Shown one piece after another: positions 49,587 to 59,373 of a stretch of 64,000 nucleotides of DNA. The number at the start of each line of letters is the position of its first letter. The first letter of the stretch is position 1. The stretch spans positions 372,001-436,000 of the forward strand of contig NZ_JAERRK010000007.1 in NCBI RefSeq assembly GCF_016741775.1. Reading direction: 5' to 3'. The position numbers were made by a program, and so were the translations under genes. This DNA comes from Streptomyces actinomycinicus (GTDB lineage Bacteria; Actinomycetota; Actinomycetes; Streptomycetales; Streptomycetaceae). A model generated the notes under the pieces. The model was not told the origin of the DNA. It made no database searches and was given only the letters and a program-made list of their open reading frames with translations.

Positions 49587-51524
49587 CTACGGGACCTTGA
49601 CCCACTGAGCCTTCGAGGGCGTGCCCCGGCCGTCGGCTATGAACAGCATGTACCAGCCGGACGGCACCAGGTTGCGGTTCTCGGGGACGGTGACCGTGAT
49701 CCGGTCACCCGAGTTCGTGAAGTCCAGGGCGACGGACCGCTGATCGACGTCCGTCACATGCGTCGAGGCGCTCGGCCGGATCAGCCGTACCTTCTCGATG
49801 CTCGACGCCTGCCGCGAGGTGAACGTCCCGTAGCCGCCGCGGGCGATCGTCTGCGGCCCTCCGCCGAGGTCCGGCCTCGGGCCCCGGTACAGATACGGAG
49901 GTGTGTAGATCTCGATCCGCTGCTCGAACTTCCCGGGCCGGGTGTTCTCCTTGTCGCCGTACAGCGAGTCGGAGCCGAAGAACATCACCCTCCCGTCCGG
50001 CAGCAGAATCGATCCGGAGTGGTAGTTCCGTCCGACCAGCGGATCGGCGACCCGGGTGAGGCTGTTGCTGCCCGGGTGGTAGAGGCGCGCCTGGAGGATG
50101 TCGGAGCCACCGCGGCCCCGGTAGTCCTCGGAGCCGCCCGACACCAGCACCGTGTCGTCCGGCAGGATCGAGGTCTGCGGATACCGGGTCCCTTTCGCCA
50201 GCAGGGGCCCGTCGACGAAGCGCGGGTGCTTCGCCTTCAGGTCGATCAGGCGGGTCTTCCTGCTCGCCGCCTTCGACTCGCCGACCCCGCCGCCGCCGAT
50301 CACCAGGAACCTCTGGTCCTGGGCCGGTGGCAGCAGCACCGTCCCGGACGTCTCCATCCGGGTGGAGTCGCCGAGCCCGGGCACCTCGGTGAACTTGTTG
50401 CTGCCGACGTCCCAGATCCCCGGCTTCCGGCCCACGTCGGCCGGCCCGTACCCGGCGTTCGAACCCGAGTAGAAGACCTTGCCGTTCAGCATCAGGAACA
50501 ACGCCGGGTAGGTCGGGAACTGCCGGGTCTTCCCGGTGTACGCCCATGTACGGGTCCTGGGGTCGAAGACCTCGTTCTTGCCCGGCACCAGTTGACCGAT
50601 GTCGTCCAGACCGGAGACGCTGAGGACCTTGCCGTCCGAGAGGGTCGTGAGCGTCGGGTACCAGCGGGCCTCGCTCATCGGGTCGACCTTGATGTAACGC
50701 TCCGCGACCGGGTCGAACTCGTAGGCGTCGCGGATGCCCTGGAAGTCCTTCTTGTCGAGGGCGAGTTTCTGCGCGATGCCGTACGTGTTGCGTGCGTCGG
50801 TGCCGGTGAGATCCCGGATCCGGTAGTTGTCCTGGGTGCCGGTCTCGTACGCGGTGCCGCTCTTGCGGGCCTCGACGTAGACGCGGCCCAGACCCGGGTC
50901 GTTGCGCAGGAAGGCACCGGTGGCCCGGTCGAATACCTTCTTCGCCCGCGGGACGAGCACGGGGTCCTTGGACACGAACGTCTTGCCGTTGGCTTTGCCG
51001 GTGAACTCGGTGCCCGCGGGCAGTGTGATCGGCTTGTCGGGGTTCTCGTTGTGGACGATCATCAGGCCGCCGGCCTTGGTCACGTCCCCTTTGAGCTTCT
51101 CGTACCGTTTGGTCCCGCCCGCGATCAGCAGACTGCCGTCGGCGAGCTGGGTGTGGCCGGTACAGAAGAGGTCGCTGGGCGTCGGGACCTTCTTGATCGT
51201 GCCCTTGACCGGGTCCCAGATCCGGGTGTCGAACTTCTTCGCGTCGAAGTTGGCCTGGTTGTTGCCCGAGCCCGCGATCAGCAGCACCTTGCCGGTGTGC
51301 AGAAGTGCTGCGTGAATGGTGTCCTGACGGTACTCCGGGGGGAACTCCATGATCTCCCAGCGGCCGTTGGCCGCCTTGTACTCGGGCCTGTTGATCTTGT
51401 ACTCGTGGTACTCCGCCGTCCCGAAGCGGTACAGCCACGGTCCGTTCATCCCGGCCAGCGCGAGTACCACGGCCGCGGCCAGCGCGGGTCGACGCGGACG
51501 GCGGCGGCCGGCCTGCTGCTTCAT
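49587..51524 (-). CDS. glxA: Copper radical oxidase of the galactose oxidase family
   Basis: This 645-residue kelch-propeller protein has an N-terminal membrane anchor or signal (residues 13-33). Cofactor residues are complete: Cys121 (DLFCTGH) and Tyr289 for the Cys-Tyr cross-link, Trp288 stacking beside it (EARWYPT), axial Tyr501 with His502 (RNYHSG), and His589 (STHVTD). Length and these positions agree with what I recall for Streptomyces GlxA, which oxidises the glycan made by CslA and is needed for normal hyphal development. It overlaps the cslA stop by ATGA. Confidence 0.95.
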   Translation of the reverse strand: MKQQAGRRRPRRPALAAAVVLALAGMNGPWLYRFGTAEYHEYKINRPEYKAANGRWEIMEFPPEYRQDTIHAALLHTGKVLLIAGSGNNQANFDAKKFDTRIWDPVKGTIKKVPTPSDLFCTGHTQLADGSLLIAGGTKRYEKLKGDVTKAGGLMIVHNENPDKPITLPAGTEFTGKANGKTFVSKDPVLVPRAKKVFDRATGAFLRNDPGLGRVYVEARKSGTAYETGTQDNYRIRDLTGTDARNTYGIAQKLALDKKDFQGIRDAYEFDPVAERYIKVDPMSEARWYPTLTTLSDGKVLSVSGLDDIGQLVPGKNEVFDPRTRTWAYTGKTRQFPTYPALFLMLNGKVFYSGSNAGYGPADVGRKPGIWDVGSNKFTEVPGLGDSTRMETSGTVLLPPAQDQRFLVIGGGGVGESKAASRKTRLIDLKAKHPRFVDGPLLAKGTRYPQTSILPDDTVLVSGGSEDYRGRGGSDILQARLYHPGSNSLTRVADPLVGRNYHSGSILLPDGRVMFFGSDSLYGDKENTRPGKFEQRIEIYTPPYLYRGPRPDLGGGPQTIARGGYGTFTSRQASSIEKVRLIRPSASTHVTDVDQRSVALDFTNSGDRITVTVPENRNLVPSGWYMLFIADGRGTPSKAQWVKVP

Positions 51525-53434
51525 CCCTTGTGTCCCCTCGGTCCGCCGACGGCGATCTGCACGGTCTGCGTGTCCAGCGGCTCCGGCACGGCCGGAGCCG
51601 GTGCGGCTCCGCCCCTGACCGCGGCATGGCGGCGCCTCTTCTTCGGCCGCCGTGACTCGTGGCGCCAGACGAAGAGGGGGAACGCCGTGATGAGCATGGC
51701 GAAGGCGGCCCAGGTGAGCATCGCCGGATGGGAGTGCCCGAGGACGAGTCCGGCGACGACGGAGCCGCCGAAGACGGCGATGAAGTACCAGTGGTACCGG
51801 AAGGTGGCGAACCAGGTGTCCGGACTTGCCGAGTCTCCCTTGGGAGTCACCACGAACCTGCTCTTGCGGCGCAGCAGCGAGTCGATCAGCGCCTTGGCGT
51901 ACAGCGGCGCGGACAGGGCCGACATCACCATGCCGGCCACGCCACCGGAGCCCTGCGGTTCGTGCGGCGAGACGTTGTGCCGCCGGTTCCAGACGTACAG
52001 GCCGATCTGGAGCGAGGAGGCGTTGCCGTACAGCATCAGCCACACGGTCGGGTCGATGTTCACACCCGAGGCGCCCAGGCCCAGGAAGAGCAGGCAACTC
52101 GCCGCCGCCAGAATCCAGTTGAGGGCGGACATCGGGTAAAAGATGATCATCATCGTGTAGTTGAAGAGCTTGCCCGGCGGCAGCGAGTACCAGCCCTTCC
52201 AGTACTGCTTGAGGATCGTCTCGTACGTTCCGCGTGACCAGCGCATCTGCTGGGTGAAGAAGTCCGTCCAGGCGGCGGGGCCCTCACCGACCGCGAGTAC
52301 GTCCGGGGTGTACACGGACTTCCACTTGCGGCCGGTGGCCGGGTTCCTCGCCCGGTGCATCTCGAACCCGGTGGCCATGTCCTCGGTGATCGAGTCGTAC
52401 AGCCCGCCGATCTGCCGGATCGCCTTGATGCGTACGGCGTTCGACGTGCCCACGAACATGGGGGCGCCGTATCTGTTGCCGGCACGCTGGATCAGGGCGT
52501 GGAAGAGGAACTGCTGGGACTCGGCCGCCTTGGTGACGAAGTTGTCGTAGTTGCCGTAGACCTGCGGGCCGATGACGAAACCGACGTCCGGGTCGCGGAA
52601 GTAACCGAGCATCCGCTCCAGGTAGTTGGGCAACGGGACGTGGTCGGTGTCGACCGAGGCGAAGAAGTCGTAACCGTCACCGTGCGCGTCCAGCCAGGCG
52701 TTGTAGTTGCCGTGCTTGGTCCTGGCGCGGTGCGGGCCCTTGGACCGGTTCCAGCGGGCGACGCCCTTGCGGGAGAAGTGGTGCACGCCGAGCCGGGCGC
52801 AGACCTCCTTGACGGCCGGGTCGTCACCCTCGTCCAGCAGCCATAGGTGCAGCGTGCCCCTGTGCCGCAGCTTCACGGCCGCCTGCAGTGTCTTCGTGAC
52901 CATCTCCAGCGGCTCCTTGCCGGGCACGAAGGAGGTGAGGAAGGCGACACGGGTGCCGGTCTCGGGCACGACGGGGACCGGGTCGCGGGCGACGAGGGTG
53001 GCGTGTGCGTTCGACAGCACGTTCAGGCAGCGGAAGAACTCGATCAGGCCTATGGAGACCAGCATCACGGTGTCCAAGGCCGGCAGGAAGTCGTAGGCCG
53101 GGTAGTCGCGTCGGGTCCAGTGCTCGGGCTGGAGCAGCCAGAACAGCAGGACCAGGGAGAGTACCGGGGCCGCGCCCAGGATGAGTGCGGCGCGTATCCG
53201 GTGCGGCTCCTGCGAGAGCAGCGAGCGGTATCGCACGCGGTACGGCTCGCCCGGGCGGGGCTGGGTGAGGGGTCCCGCCAGCCGGCTGTAGTGCTCGTAG
53301 TCGTACTTCGGCGGTCTGTTCCCGGCCCGCCGGGACTGGCTGGTCCGGTGCGGGACCACCCGGAGCCGGATCGTCTCCGACGGGTCGGTGCCGCGTTCCC
53401 GGCTCTGCCGGGGGCCCGCCGGCGTCGGTCTCAT
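51521..53434 (-). CDS. cslA: Cellulose-synthase-like glycosyltransferase
   Basis: This is a 637-residue membrane GT2 enzyme. It has two N-terminal helices (about 80-145), then the catalytic domain with WLLDEGDD, the UDP-sugar motif VDTDHVP, the base in ITEDMAT and the QMRWSRG (QxxRW) motif, followed by about five C-terminal helices. It makes a beta-glucan at hyphal tips with GlxA and CslZ as partners. A 33-codon ORF overlaps its ATG by four bases. The site GGGGGAAC precedes the ATG. Confidence 0.94.
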   Translation of the reverse strand: MRPTPAGPRQSRERGTDPSETIRLRVVPHRTSQSRRAGNRPPKYDYEHYSRLAGPLTQPRPGEPYRVRYRSLLSQEPHRIRAALILGAAPVLSLVLLFWLLQPEHWTRRDYPAYDFLPALDTVMLVSIGLIEFFRCLNVLSNAHATLVARDPVPVVPETGTRVAFLTSFVPGKEPLEMVTKTLQAAVKLRHRGTLHLWLLDEGDDPAVKEVCARLGVHHFSRKGVARWNRSKGPHRARTKHGNYNAWLDAHGDGYDFFASVDTDHVPLPNYLERMLGYFRDPDVGFVIGPQVYGNYDNFVTKAAESQQFLFHALIQRAGNRYGAPMFVGTSNAVRIKAIRQIGGLYDSITEDMATGFEMHRARNPATGRKWKSVYTPDVLAVGEGPAAWTDFFTQQMRWSRGTYETILKQYWKGWYSLPPGKLFNYTMMIIFYPMSALNWILAAASCLLFLGLGASGVNIDPTVWLMLYGNASSLQIGLYVWNRRHNVSPHEPQGSGGVAGMVMSALSAPLYAKALIDSLLRRKSRFVVTPKGDSASPDTWFATFRYHWYFIAVFGGSVVAGLVLGHSHPAMLTWAAFAMLITAFPLFVWRHESRRPKKRRRHAAVRGGAAPAPAVPEPLDTQTVQIAVGGPRGHKG

Positions 53435-53532
53435 GAGTCGTTCCCCCACACGCGGGCCACCGGGTACGCGTCCCGGACGGACGGCAGCCGCATGGGCCGC
53501 AGACATGTGATGGTGCGGTTGAACAACTTCAC
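53431..53532 (-). CDS. 33-residue ORF coupled to cslA
   Basis: The GTG-started ORF reads VKLFNRTITCLRPMRLPSVR then DAYPVARVWGNDS. It has the site AAAGGGA and ends in ATGA overlap with the cslA start. The product is basic and has no signal peptide. It may be a coupling leader that sets cslA translation. I know of no described counterpart. Confidence 0.4.
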   Translation of the reverse strand: MKLFNRTITCLRPMRLPSVRDAYPVARVWGNDS

Positions 53533-53602
53533 GTGAATCCCTTTCAGGGTCGGCTGCCTTTCGGCGCTCACGCCTGGTGGCGCATCCCCTGAAACGTAGA
53601 TC

Positions 53603-53633
53603 CAATCGCCGTTACCATCCCGGCGGGCGATTG
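53603..53633. promoter_or_regulatory. Inverted repeat in the cslA upstream region
   Basis: CAATCGCC and GGCGATTG are perfect 8-bp arms around 15 bp. They lie 70-100 bp upstream of the 33-residue ORF in the 216-bp gap before the phosphatase gene. Candidate operator or mRNA leader hairpin. Confidence 0.4.
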
Positions 53634-53748
53634 AACTTCGCACCGGGATTCAGAATTCCGTCGTCGAATTCATCCCCTGAGCACAATCCGGCACACCGCG
53701 GTCCGGTGGCTGGCACAAGGCCCCGGCCGCATTCGCTTCGGACGATTC

Positions 53749-56307
53749 TCACGCCGCGGTGGGCCACGCCTGCTGGCCGGGCGGCAGTGCCTGCTCGGTC
53801 CAGATCGTCTTGCCGCTGGGCGTGTAGCGCGTGCCCCACCGCTGAACCAGCTGCGCGACGATGAACAGGCCCCGTCCGCCTTCGTCGTAGGTGGCGGCAT
53901 GACGCAGATGGGGGGAGGTGTGCCCGCTGTCCGACACCTCGCATATGAAGGTACGGTCCCGGATCAGCCGCAGTTGTATCGGCGCGGAGGCATGCCGCAG
54001 GGCGTTGGTGACGAGTTCACTGATCACCAGACCGGTGGTGAAGGCCAGTTCCTCCAAGCCCCACTTCTCCAGTTGCTGGTCCGCATGGGTCCGCGCCAGG
54101 CCGACCGATGCGGGCCGGGCGGGCAGCTCCCAGACGGCGACTTGCTCCGCGTCCAGCAGCCGGGTGCGTACGAGCAGCATCGTGACGTCGTCCCTGGCCG
54201 GCTCACCGGCGTGCAGGCCCGCCAAGGTCTGGTCGCACAGGCCCTCAAGTGGTCGCGCGGGGCCGCCCAGGACCCGGGCCAGCTGTTCGAGGCCCACATC
54301 GATGTCCTGTTCCCGCGATTCCACCAGCCCGTCGGTGTACAGGGCCAGCAGGCTGCCGTGGGCCAGGCTGATCTCCGTGTTCTCGAACGGGAGGCCGCCC
54401 AGCCCCAGCGGCGGCCCGGGCGGCAGGTCCGGAAAGCTGACCACACCCGTGCGGGGATCCACGACGGCCGGTGGCAGATGGCCCGCGCTGGCGACGCTGC
54501 ACAGACCGCTGACCGGATCGTAGATCGCGTACAGGCAGGTCGCCCCGACCGCGTCGTCATAGACCTGCTGGCCCTCCTGACCTGACCGCGCGTCCGCGCC
54601 CGTGTCGCTCCACCCGCCCGGGGCGCCGGCCCCGCCCGCGCGGGCGGAGGTCCGCGTCCCCCGGTCGGCGCCCCAGTCGGCGCCGTCCATGGTCTGCCCG
54701 ACCAGGTCGTCGAGCCGGCTCAGCAGCTCGCCGGGGGCCAGGTCCAGCCGGGCCAGGGCCCGCACCGTGGTACGCAGGCGCCCCATCGTGGCCGCGGCGC
54801 GCAGACCGTGACCGACGACGTCTCCCACCACCAGCCCCACCCTGGTTCCGGACAACGGGATCACGTCGAACCAGTCACCCCCGACGCCGACCTGACTCTC
54901 CGCCGGCAGGTACCGGCAGGCCACTTCCAGCGCGCTCTGGGCGGGCAGACGGTGTGGCAGCAGGGTGCGCTGGAGTGTCACCGCCGCCTTGCGCTCCCTC
55001 GTATAGCGGCGGGCGTTGTCGAGGCAGACCGCGGTGTGCCTCACCAGCTCGTCACCCGTGGTGCGCTCGTCCGCGTCGAACGGGAACGACGTGTGCTCGC
55101 GCAGGAAGGTGACGATGCCCATGGTGACTCCACGGGCGCGCAGCGGCATCACCAGACACAGCGGCGCCGCGGCACCGGGTGCGGCGGATCGCCTGCCGGA
55201 CACCCCTGCCCCGCTCCTCTCCAGTACGAGTTCGCCGGTGGCGAGGCAGACGGCCTGCGGTGACCCCGGCGCGTACCAGACCGGGTGGCCGCAGGACGGA
55301 GCGGCGAAGCGGTCCTCGCCCGCCCCGTCCCGGCCGCCGACGCGACCACGCCTGGCCACGCGCATCAGGGGCTGGCGCACGCTTCCCGCCGTGGGCTCCT
55401 CGCCGTCCAGGACCACCGACACCAGATCCACCATGATCTCGTCGCAGAACCCGGGCACGGCCACATCGGCGAGTTGCCCTGCGGTCTCCTCGACGCTGAG
55501 CGTGGCGCCGATCCGCCTCCCGGCCAGCGCCATCAGCGTCAGCCGCTGCTGTGCTCGATAGCGGTCGGTGATGTCGTAGGCGTCCTCACATACCCCGAGG
55601 GTGTTCCCGCGCCCGTCCAGCAGGCGGTAGTAGGAGCACGACCAGACGTGGTCCACTTGCGCCTCCGCGGGTGGCCGTGCGCGGAAGTGCAGGTCTATGA
55701 CGGGCTCTCCGGTGTTCAGCACCCGCCGCATGACTTCCCACAGTGTCGGCCCGTATCCCTCCGTCAGCACCTCGCCCACGCCGTACAGGTCCTCGGAGGT
55801 CTTGCCGACGTATTCCGACAGCGGTGCCCCGACCTCCTGGTCGGACGCCGCGTTCGCCCAGGCCAGCCGCAGCTCGGCGTCGTAGATCGCAAGACCGATC
55901 GGGGACTGGGTGGCCAGGCCGTGCAGCATGGCCTGGCCGGCCTCCCAGACCTGCTCCTCCTGAAGACCCGCGGCGGCCAGCACCCACGCCGGCCGTGCTT
56001 CGCCTTGGTCGACCGGACACACGGTGACGGCCACTTGCTCGGCGTGACCGTCGCGGTGCCGCACCGTGAGGACCTCACTGAACGTCTTCCGTGCCCCGAT
56101 GTCGTCCGCCGGTACCGCTCTGGGGACGGCGAGCAGGCTCGCCCCCGTGCGTCCGATCACCTCGTCCGGTGGGTAGCCGAGCAGCTGCTGTGCGGCGGGG
56201 CTCCAGCCGATCACCACGCCACGAGCATCCAGGACCGCCGTAGCCGCCCTGGTCAGGGCGAGCGGCCCACCGATGTCGAAAGCGCTGACCGTATTCTTCG
56301 GACCCAT
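53749..56307 (-). CDS. PAS-PAS-GAF-SpoIIE phosphatase with C-terminal anti-sigma-type ATPase
   Basis: This is an 852-residue cytosolic protein. PAS domains lie at about 10-120 and 125-235 (GVVIGWSPAAQQLLGYPPDE, WANAASDQEVG). A GAF region at about 245-440 is followed by a PP2C/SpoIIE phosphatase at about 445-700 (VGGDWFDVIPLSGTRVGLVV, GDVVGHGLRAA, then DDVTMLLVR) and a HATPase_c domain at about 720-852 (ELVTNALRHA). Such proteins adjust partner-switching sigma-factor networks according to signals sensed by PAS/GAF. An ATG at 56307 or GTG at 56310 is the start. It is monocistronic. Confidence 0.88.
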   Translation of the reverse strand: MGPKNTVSAFDIGGPLALTRAATAVLDARGVVIGWSPAAQQLLGYPPDEVIGRTGASLLAVPRAVPADDIGARKTFSEVLTVRHRDGHAEQVAVTVCPVDQGEARPAWVLAAAGLQEEQVWEAGQAMLHGLATQSPIGLAIYDAELRLAWANAASDQEVGAPLSEYVGKTSEDLYGVGEVLTEGYGPTLWEVMRRVLNTGEPVIDLHFRARPPAEAQVDHVWSCSYYRLLDGRGNTLGVCEDAYDITDRYRAQQRLTLMALAGRRIGATLSVEETAGQLADVAVPGFCDEIMVDLVSVVLDGEEPTAGSVRQPLMRVARRGRVGGRDGAGEDRFAAPSCGHPVWYAPGSPQAVCLATGELVLERSGAGVSGRRSAAPGAAAPLCLVMPLRARGVTMGIVTFLREHTSFPFDADERTTGDELVRHTAVCLDNARRYTRERKAAVTLQRTLLPHRLPAQSALEVACRYLPAESQVGVGGDWFDVIPLSGTRVGLVVGDVVGHGLRAAATMGRLRTTVRALARLDLAPGELLSRLDDLVGQTMDGADWGADRGTRTSARAGGAGAPGGWSDTGADARSGQEGQQVYDDAVGATCLYAIYDPVSGLCSVASAGHLPPAVVDPRTGVVSFPDLPPGPPLGLGGLPFENTEISLAHGSLLALYTDGLVESREQDIDVGLEQLARVLGGPARPLEGLCDQTLAGLHAGEPARDDVTMLLVRTRLLDAEQVAVWELPARPASVGLARTHADQQLEKWGLEELAFTTGLVISELVTNALRHASAPIQLRLIRDRTFICEVSDSGHTSPHLRHAATYDEGGRGLFIVAQLVQRWGTRYTPSGKTIWTEQALPPGQQAWPTAA

Positions 56308-57027
56308 CACGCACTCAACCTGATCTCGTCCATCTCCCACCATCCGCCCCCGGCGAGGCCGGCACAACCCGGGCGGGCTCGGCCCGCCACGGCCGCGCCG
56401 GCCTGCCGGCCGTGGCCGCGCCGGGCCTGACCGCCTCATCCGGTCGTCGGCGTGAGGGGACCGCAGCGTGCCGTGGCCGCATGCGCCGGACCAGCCGGGG
56501 CGAGGGCACGCCGGGTCCTGCGCCCAGCGGAGCGCGGGGCACGGGGCAGGCCCGTGCTCGTGGCCCGCGCCGCACGCACGATTGTGCGCGGACGCGGAAA
56601 CATCCCTGAGTTCTTGTCAGATTGCGACGAGAACAGGGTTGTTTTCCGGCATGGACATCCGGCGTCGTTAGAGTCGGCTTCACCGCTCGCCCCACCGATT
56701 CGGGGCTCCCCCACACATGCCCGGTCGACTGGGGCGAGCGGCATGTCGTCGCTCGGTGACGTGCGCCTGCGGTCCCGGGATCGGTCGAACGGAAATCGTC
56801 CACTATTGACATGGACCTGCAATTTTGTGCGCCGGATACGGACTCCCGCCGCGACTCGCAGACGAAGAGACGTATTGGTCGCCAGATATGGCCACGAATT
56901 CCAGCGGTCTGCCATAGTCCCCCGCACCAGCGAGTGCATCCGCGCCGCCAGGACGCCGAAACGGCGGCGGGATGCCCGGTCATGCGCTGATCTCTGTCTT
57001 TCAGTCTGCCGAAGTCGAGGAGAAGTC
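56308..57027. other. 720-bp divergent intergenic region
   Basis: No supportable gene. The part at about 56600-56960 is clearly less GC-rich than its surroundings and probably holds the promoters of the phosphatase gene and the sugar ABC operon. TTGACA at about 56804 is a good -35 box without a matched -10. No palindrome of operator strength was seen. Confidence 0.5.
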
Positions 57028-58320
57028 ATGAAAAAGGCGTGTTGTCGCGTGGCGGGTGCGGTCGGCACGGCCGTGCTCGTACTCGCTGGGTGCTCGGCCG
57101 GATCGGGTACCGACCATGCCGACGGCCCGGTGACCATCACGTTCTGGGGCTGGGCCGGCGGATATGCGGACGCCGTGAAGGCGTTCGACAAGGCGCATCC
57201 CGACATCAAGGTCGACTATCAGGAAGTGCTTCCCGGCGCCAAGGGCGGCTATCAGAAGATGCTGAACGCGGTACAGGCCGACAACGCACCCTGTCTCGCC
57301 CAGGTGGGTTACGAGTCCTTGCCGAGCTTCGCCGCCCAGGGCGCCTTGCAAGATGTCGCGCGGTATGCGAATGCGGACAAGGGAGACTTCCAGCCTGCGG
57401 CTTGGCGGTCGGTCACGCTCGGCGACGCGGTCTACGGCGCGCCGGTCGACACGGGCCCCATGGCGATGTTCTACAACAAGAAGGTCTTCGCCTCCCTCGG
57501 TCTGAAACCCGCGACCACTTGGGCCGAGTACAAGGCACAGGCCAAGAAGATCCATGCTTCGAAGCCGGGCAGGTACATCTCCTCGCCCTACCTGAACTAC
57601 GACTACGCGGGACTGGCGTGGCAGGCCGGCGCAGGATGGTTCGCCACCGAAGGCGACGCCTGGAAAGTCACCATGGGTTCCAGGGCGAACAAGAAGGTCG
57701 CGGACTACTGGCAGGGTCTCGCGGACGACGGTCTGATCGGAAAGGCACCCATGTACGACCAGTCCTGGTACACCGGACTGGGCAACGGGAACATCGCCAC
57801 CGTCATCGGTGCCGTCTGGCAGGCGGGTGTCATCAAGGGCGGCGCGAAGGACGGGGCGGGCGACTGGGCCGTGGCGCCCCTGCCCCAGTGGAAGCCCGGT
57901 GAGAACCGGGTGGGGAACGCCGGCGGATCGGCCACCGCAGTCCTCAAGGGATGCAAGTCCCCCGAAGCCGCCTGGGAATTCGCGCACTGGCTGAGCACCG
58001 ACAAGAAGGCGTACGGCGGCCTGGTCACCAAGGCGGCGCTGTACCCGGCCGCGACCGAACTGCTCAGCCTCCCGCAACTCAACCGCGGTGACCCGTACTT
58101 CGGGGGCCAGAACATCTACAAGGTCTTCGCCGAGGCGGCCCCGAAGGTCGGCACCGGCTGGAGCTGGGGCCCGGTGATGACGAAGACCGTCGCCGACCTG
58201 GACGACGGGCTCGGCAAGGCCTGGGCAGGCAAGGGCGGCACCATCGGCGACGCGCTGCGCACCGCGCAGGAGAAGACACTTGCCGAAATGAAGAGCCAGG
58301 GCCTGAAGACCAGCCAATAG
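57028..58320 (+). CDS. Sugar ABC transporter substrate-binding lipoprotein
   Basis: This 430-residue family-1 solute-binding protein has lipobox VLAGC (Cys22) and a mature domain beginning GPVTITFWGWAGGYADAVKA. The Trp- and Asp-rich ligand region includes NYDYAGLAWQAGAGW. It binds an oligosaccharide outside the membrane. GAGGAGAAG precedes the ATG. It is followed by two permease genes and an AraC regulator; no ATPase is encoded, so a shared MsiK-type ATPase is likely. Confidence 0.92.
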   Translation: MKKACCRVAGAVGTAVLVLAGCSAGSGTDHADGPVTITFWGWAGGYADAVKAFDKAHPDIKVDYQEVLPGAKGGYQKMLNAVQADNAPCLAQVGYESLPSFAAQGALQDVARYANADKGDFQPAAWRSVTLGDAVYGAPVDTGPMAMFYNKKVFASLGLKPATTWAEYKAQAKKIHASKPGRYISSPYLNYDYAGLAWQAGAGWFATEGDAWKVTMGSRANKKVADYWQGLADDGLIGKAPMYDQSWYTGLGNGNIATVIGAVWQAGVIKGGAKDGAGDWAVAPLPQWKPGENRVGNAGGSATAVLKGCKSPEAAWEFAHWLSTDKKAYGGLVTKAALYPAATELLSLPQLNRGDPYFGGQNIYKVFAEAAPKVGTGWSWGPVMTKTVADLDDGLGKAWAGKGGTIGDALRTAQEKTLAEMKSQGLKTSQ

Positions 58321-58349
58321 CCGACAGGAGCAGCCGACGGCCCATCACA

Positions 58350-58382
58350 GGTGCGGGCCGGTCCGAGGGGCCGGTCCGCACC
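58350..58382 (+). other. 15-bp stem between binding-protein and permease genes
   Basis: GGTGCGG and GCCGGTCC pair with GGGCCGGT and CCGCACC around a 3-nt loop; two pairs are G-T. Such stems commonly protect the upstream mRNA so that the binding protein is made in excess over the permeases. Confidence 0.6.
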
Positions 58383-58413
58383 GGCTGCGCGGCTGCGTGG
58401 AGAAAGAGATTTC

Positions 58414-59373
58414 GTGATCACACGCAGCACTGCGGCAGGATACGCCGCCAGAGCCCGTCATCGACGGCCACCGCCCCGGGGAAAGAGGGACATCGCGCTG
58501 AACAAGCGCAGCCTGTTCCTGTTCTGCGGACCGTTCGCGGCGCTCTTCGTCGCGATGTACGTCGCGCCCATCGTCTACGCGGCCGTGAGCAGCCTCTACG
58601 TCGTGAAACGGAGCGGGCTCGGGCTGGCGCCGCCCACCCGCACCTTCGAACCGTTCAGCAACTTCGCTCATGCGTTCGGAGACAAGGACTTCGTCGCCGC
58701 CCTGGAACGCGTGGCGTTGTTCGCCGTCGTCCAGGTCCCCCTCATGCTCCTGCTCGCGCTGGGCCTCGCGCTGCTCATCGACGCCCGCTCCGCCCGCGGC
58801 AAGGGCTTCTTCCGGCTCGCGGCCTTCATGCCCTACGCGATCCCGGGCGTCAGCGCCGCACTGATCTGGTCCTTCATGTACTCGCCGGACTCGAGCCCGC
58901 TGAACGGACTTCTGGAGCCGGCGGGAATCAGCATTCCCTTCTTCGACGACGATGTCGTCCTGTGGTCCGTGGCCAACATAGTCACCTGGAGCTGGACCGG
59001 CTACAACATGATCGTCATCTACGCCGCGCTCCAGGCCATACCGCGCGAGGTCCTGGAAGCCGCCAAGATGGACGGCGCCTCGGCCTTGCGCATCGCGTGG
59101 AGCATCAAGGTTCCGGCGGTCAGGAGCGCGCTCGTGCTCACGGCGGTCTTCTCCATCATCGGTTCGGCCCAGCTCTTCAACGAACCGGCGGTACTGCAGC
59201 CCATCTCCAGCGGCGCGGTCTCGTCGGCCTTCACACCGATCATGTCGGCCCAAGCCGCAGTGACCGCCGGCAACTACCCTTACGCGGCAGCGCAGTCGGT
59301 CGTTCTCGCCGCGGTGGTGGGGCTGCTCTCGTTCGTCTTCTTCAAGCTGACCCGCAGGGGTGAGCCACGGTGA
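58414..59373 (+). CDS. Sugar ABC transporter permease 1
   Basis: This is a 319-residue MalF-type permease with six membrane helices and the EAA loop EAAKMDGASALRIAWSIKVP. The GTG at 58414 has GGAGAAAGAG upstream and gives a basic N-terminal tail; the first helix starts with NKRSLFLFCGPFAALFVAMY. It overlaps the next permease by 4 bp. Confidence 0.9.
   Translation: MITRSTAAGYAARARHRRPPPRGKRDIALNKRSLFLFCGPFAALFVAMYVAPIVYAAVSSLYVVKRSGLGLAPPTRTFEPFSNFAHAFGDKDFVAALERVALFAVVQVPLMLLLALGLALLIDARSARGKGFFRLAAFMPYAIPGVSAALIWSFMYSPDSSPLNGLLEPAGISIPFFDDDVVLWSVANIVTWSWTGYNMIVIYAALQAIPREVLEAAKMDGASALRIAWSIKVPAVRSALVLTAVFSIIGSAQLFNEPAVLQPISSGAVSSAFTPIMSAQAAVTAGNYPYAAAQSVVLAAVVGLLSFVFFKLTRRGEPR

Noticed and set aside
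56452..57027. N-terminal extension of the sugar-binding protein
   Set aside because: The frame is open upstream but non-coding in character; the lipoprotein signal and ribosome-binding site fix the start at 57028.
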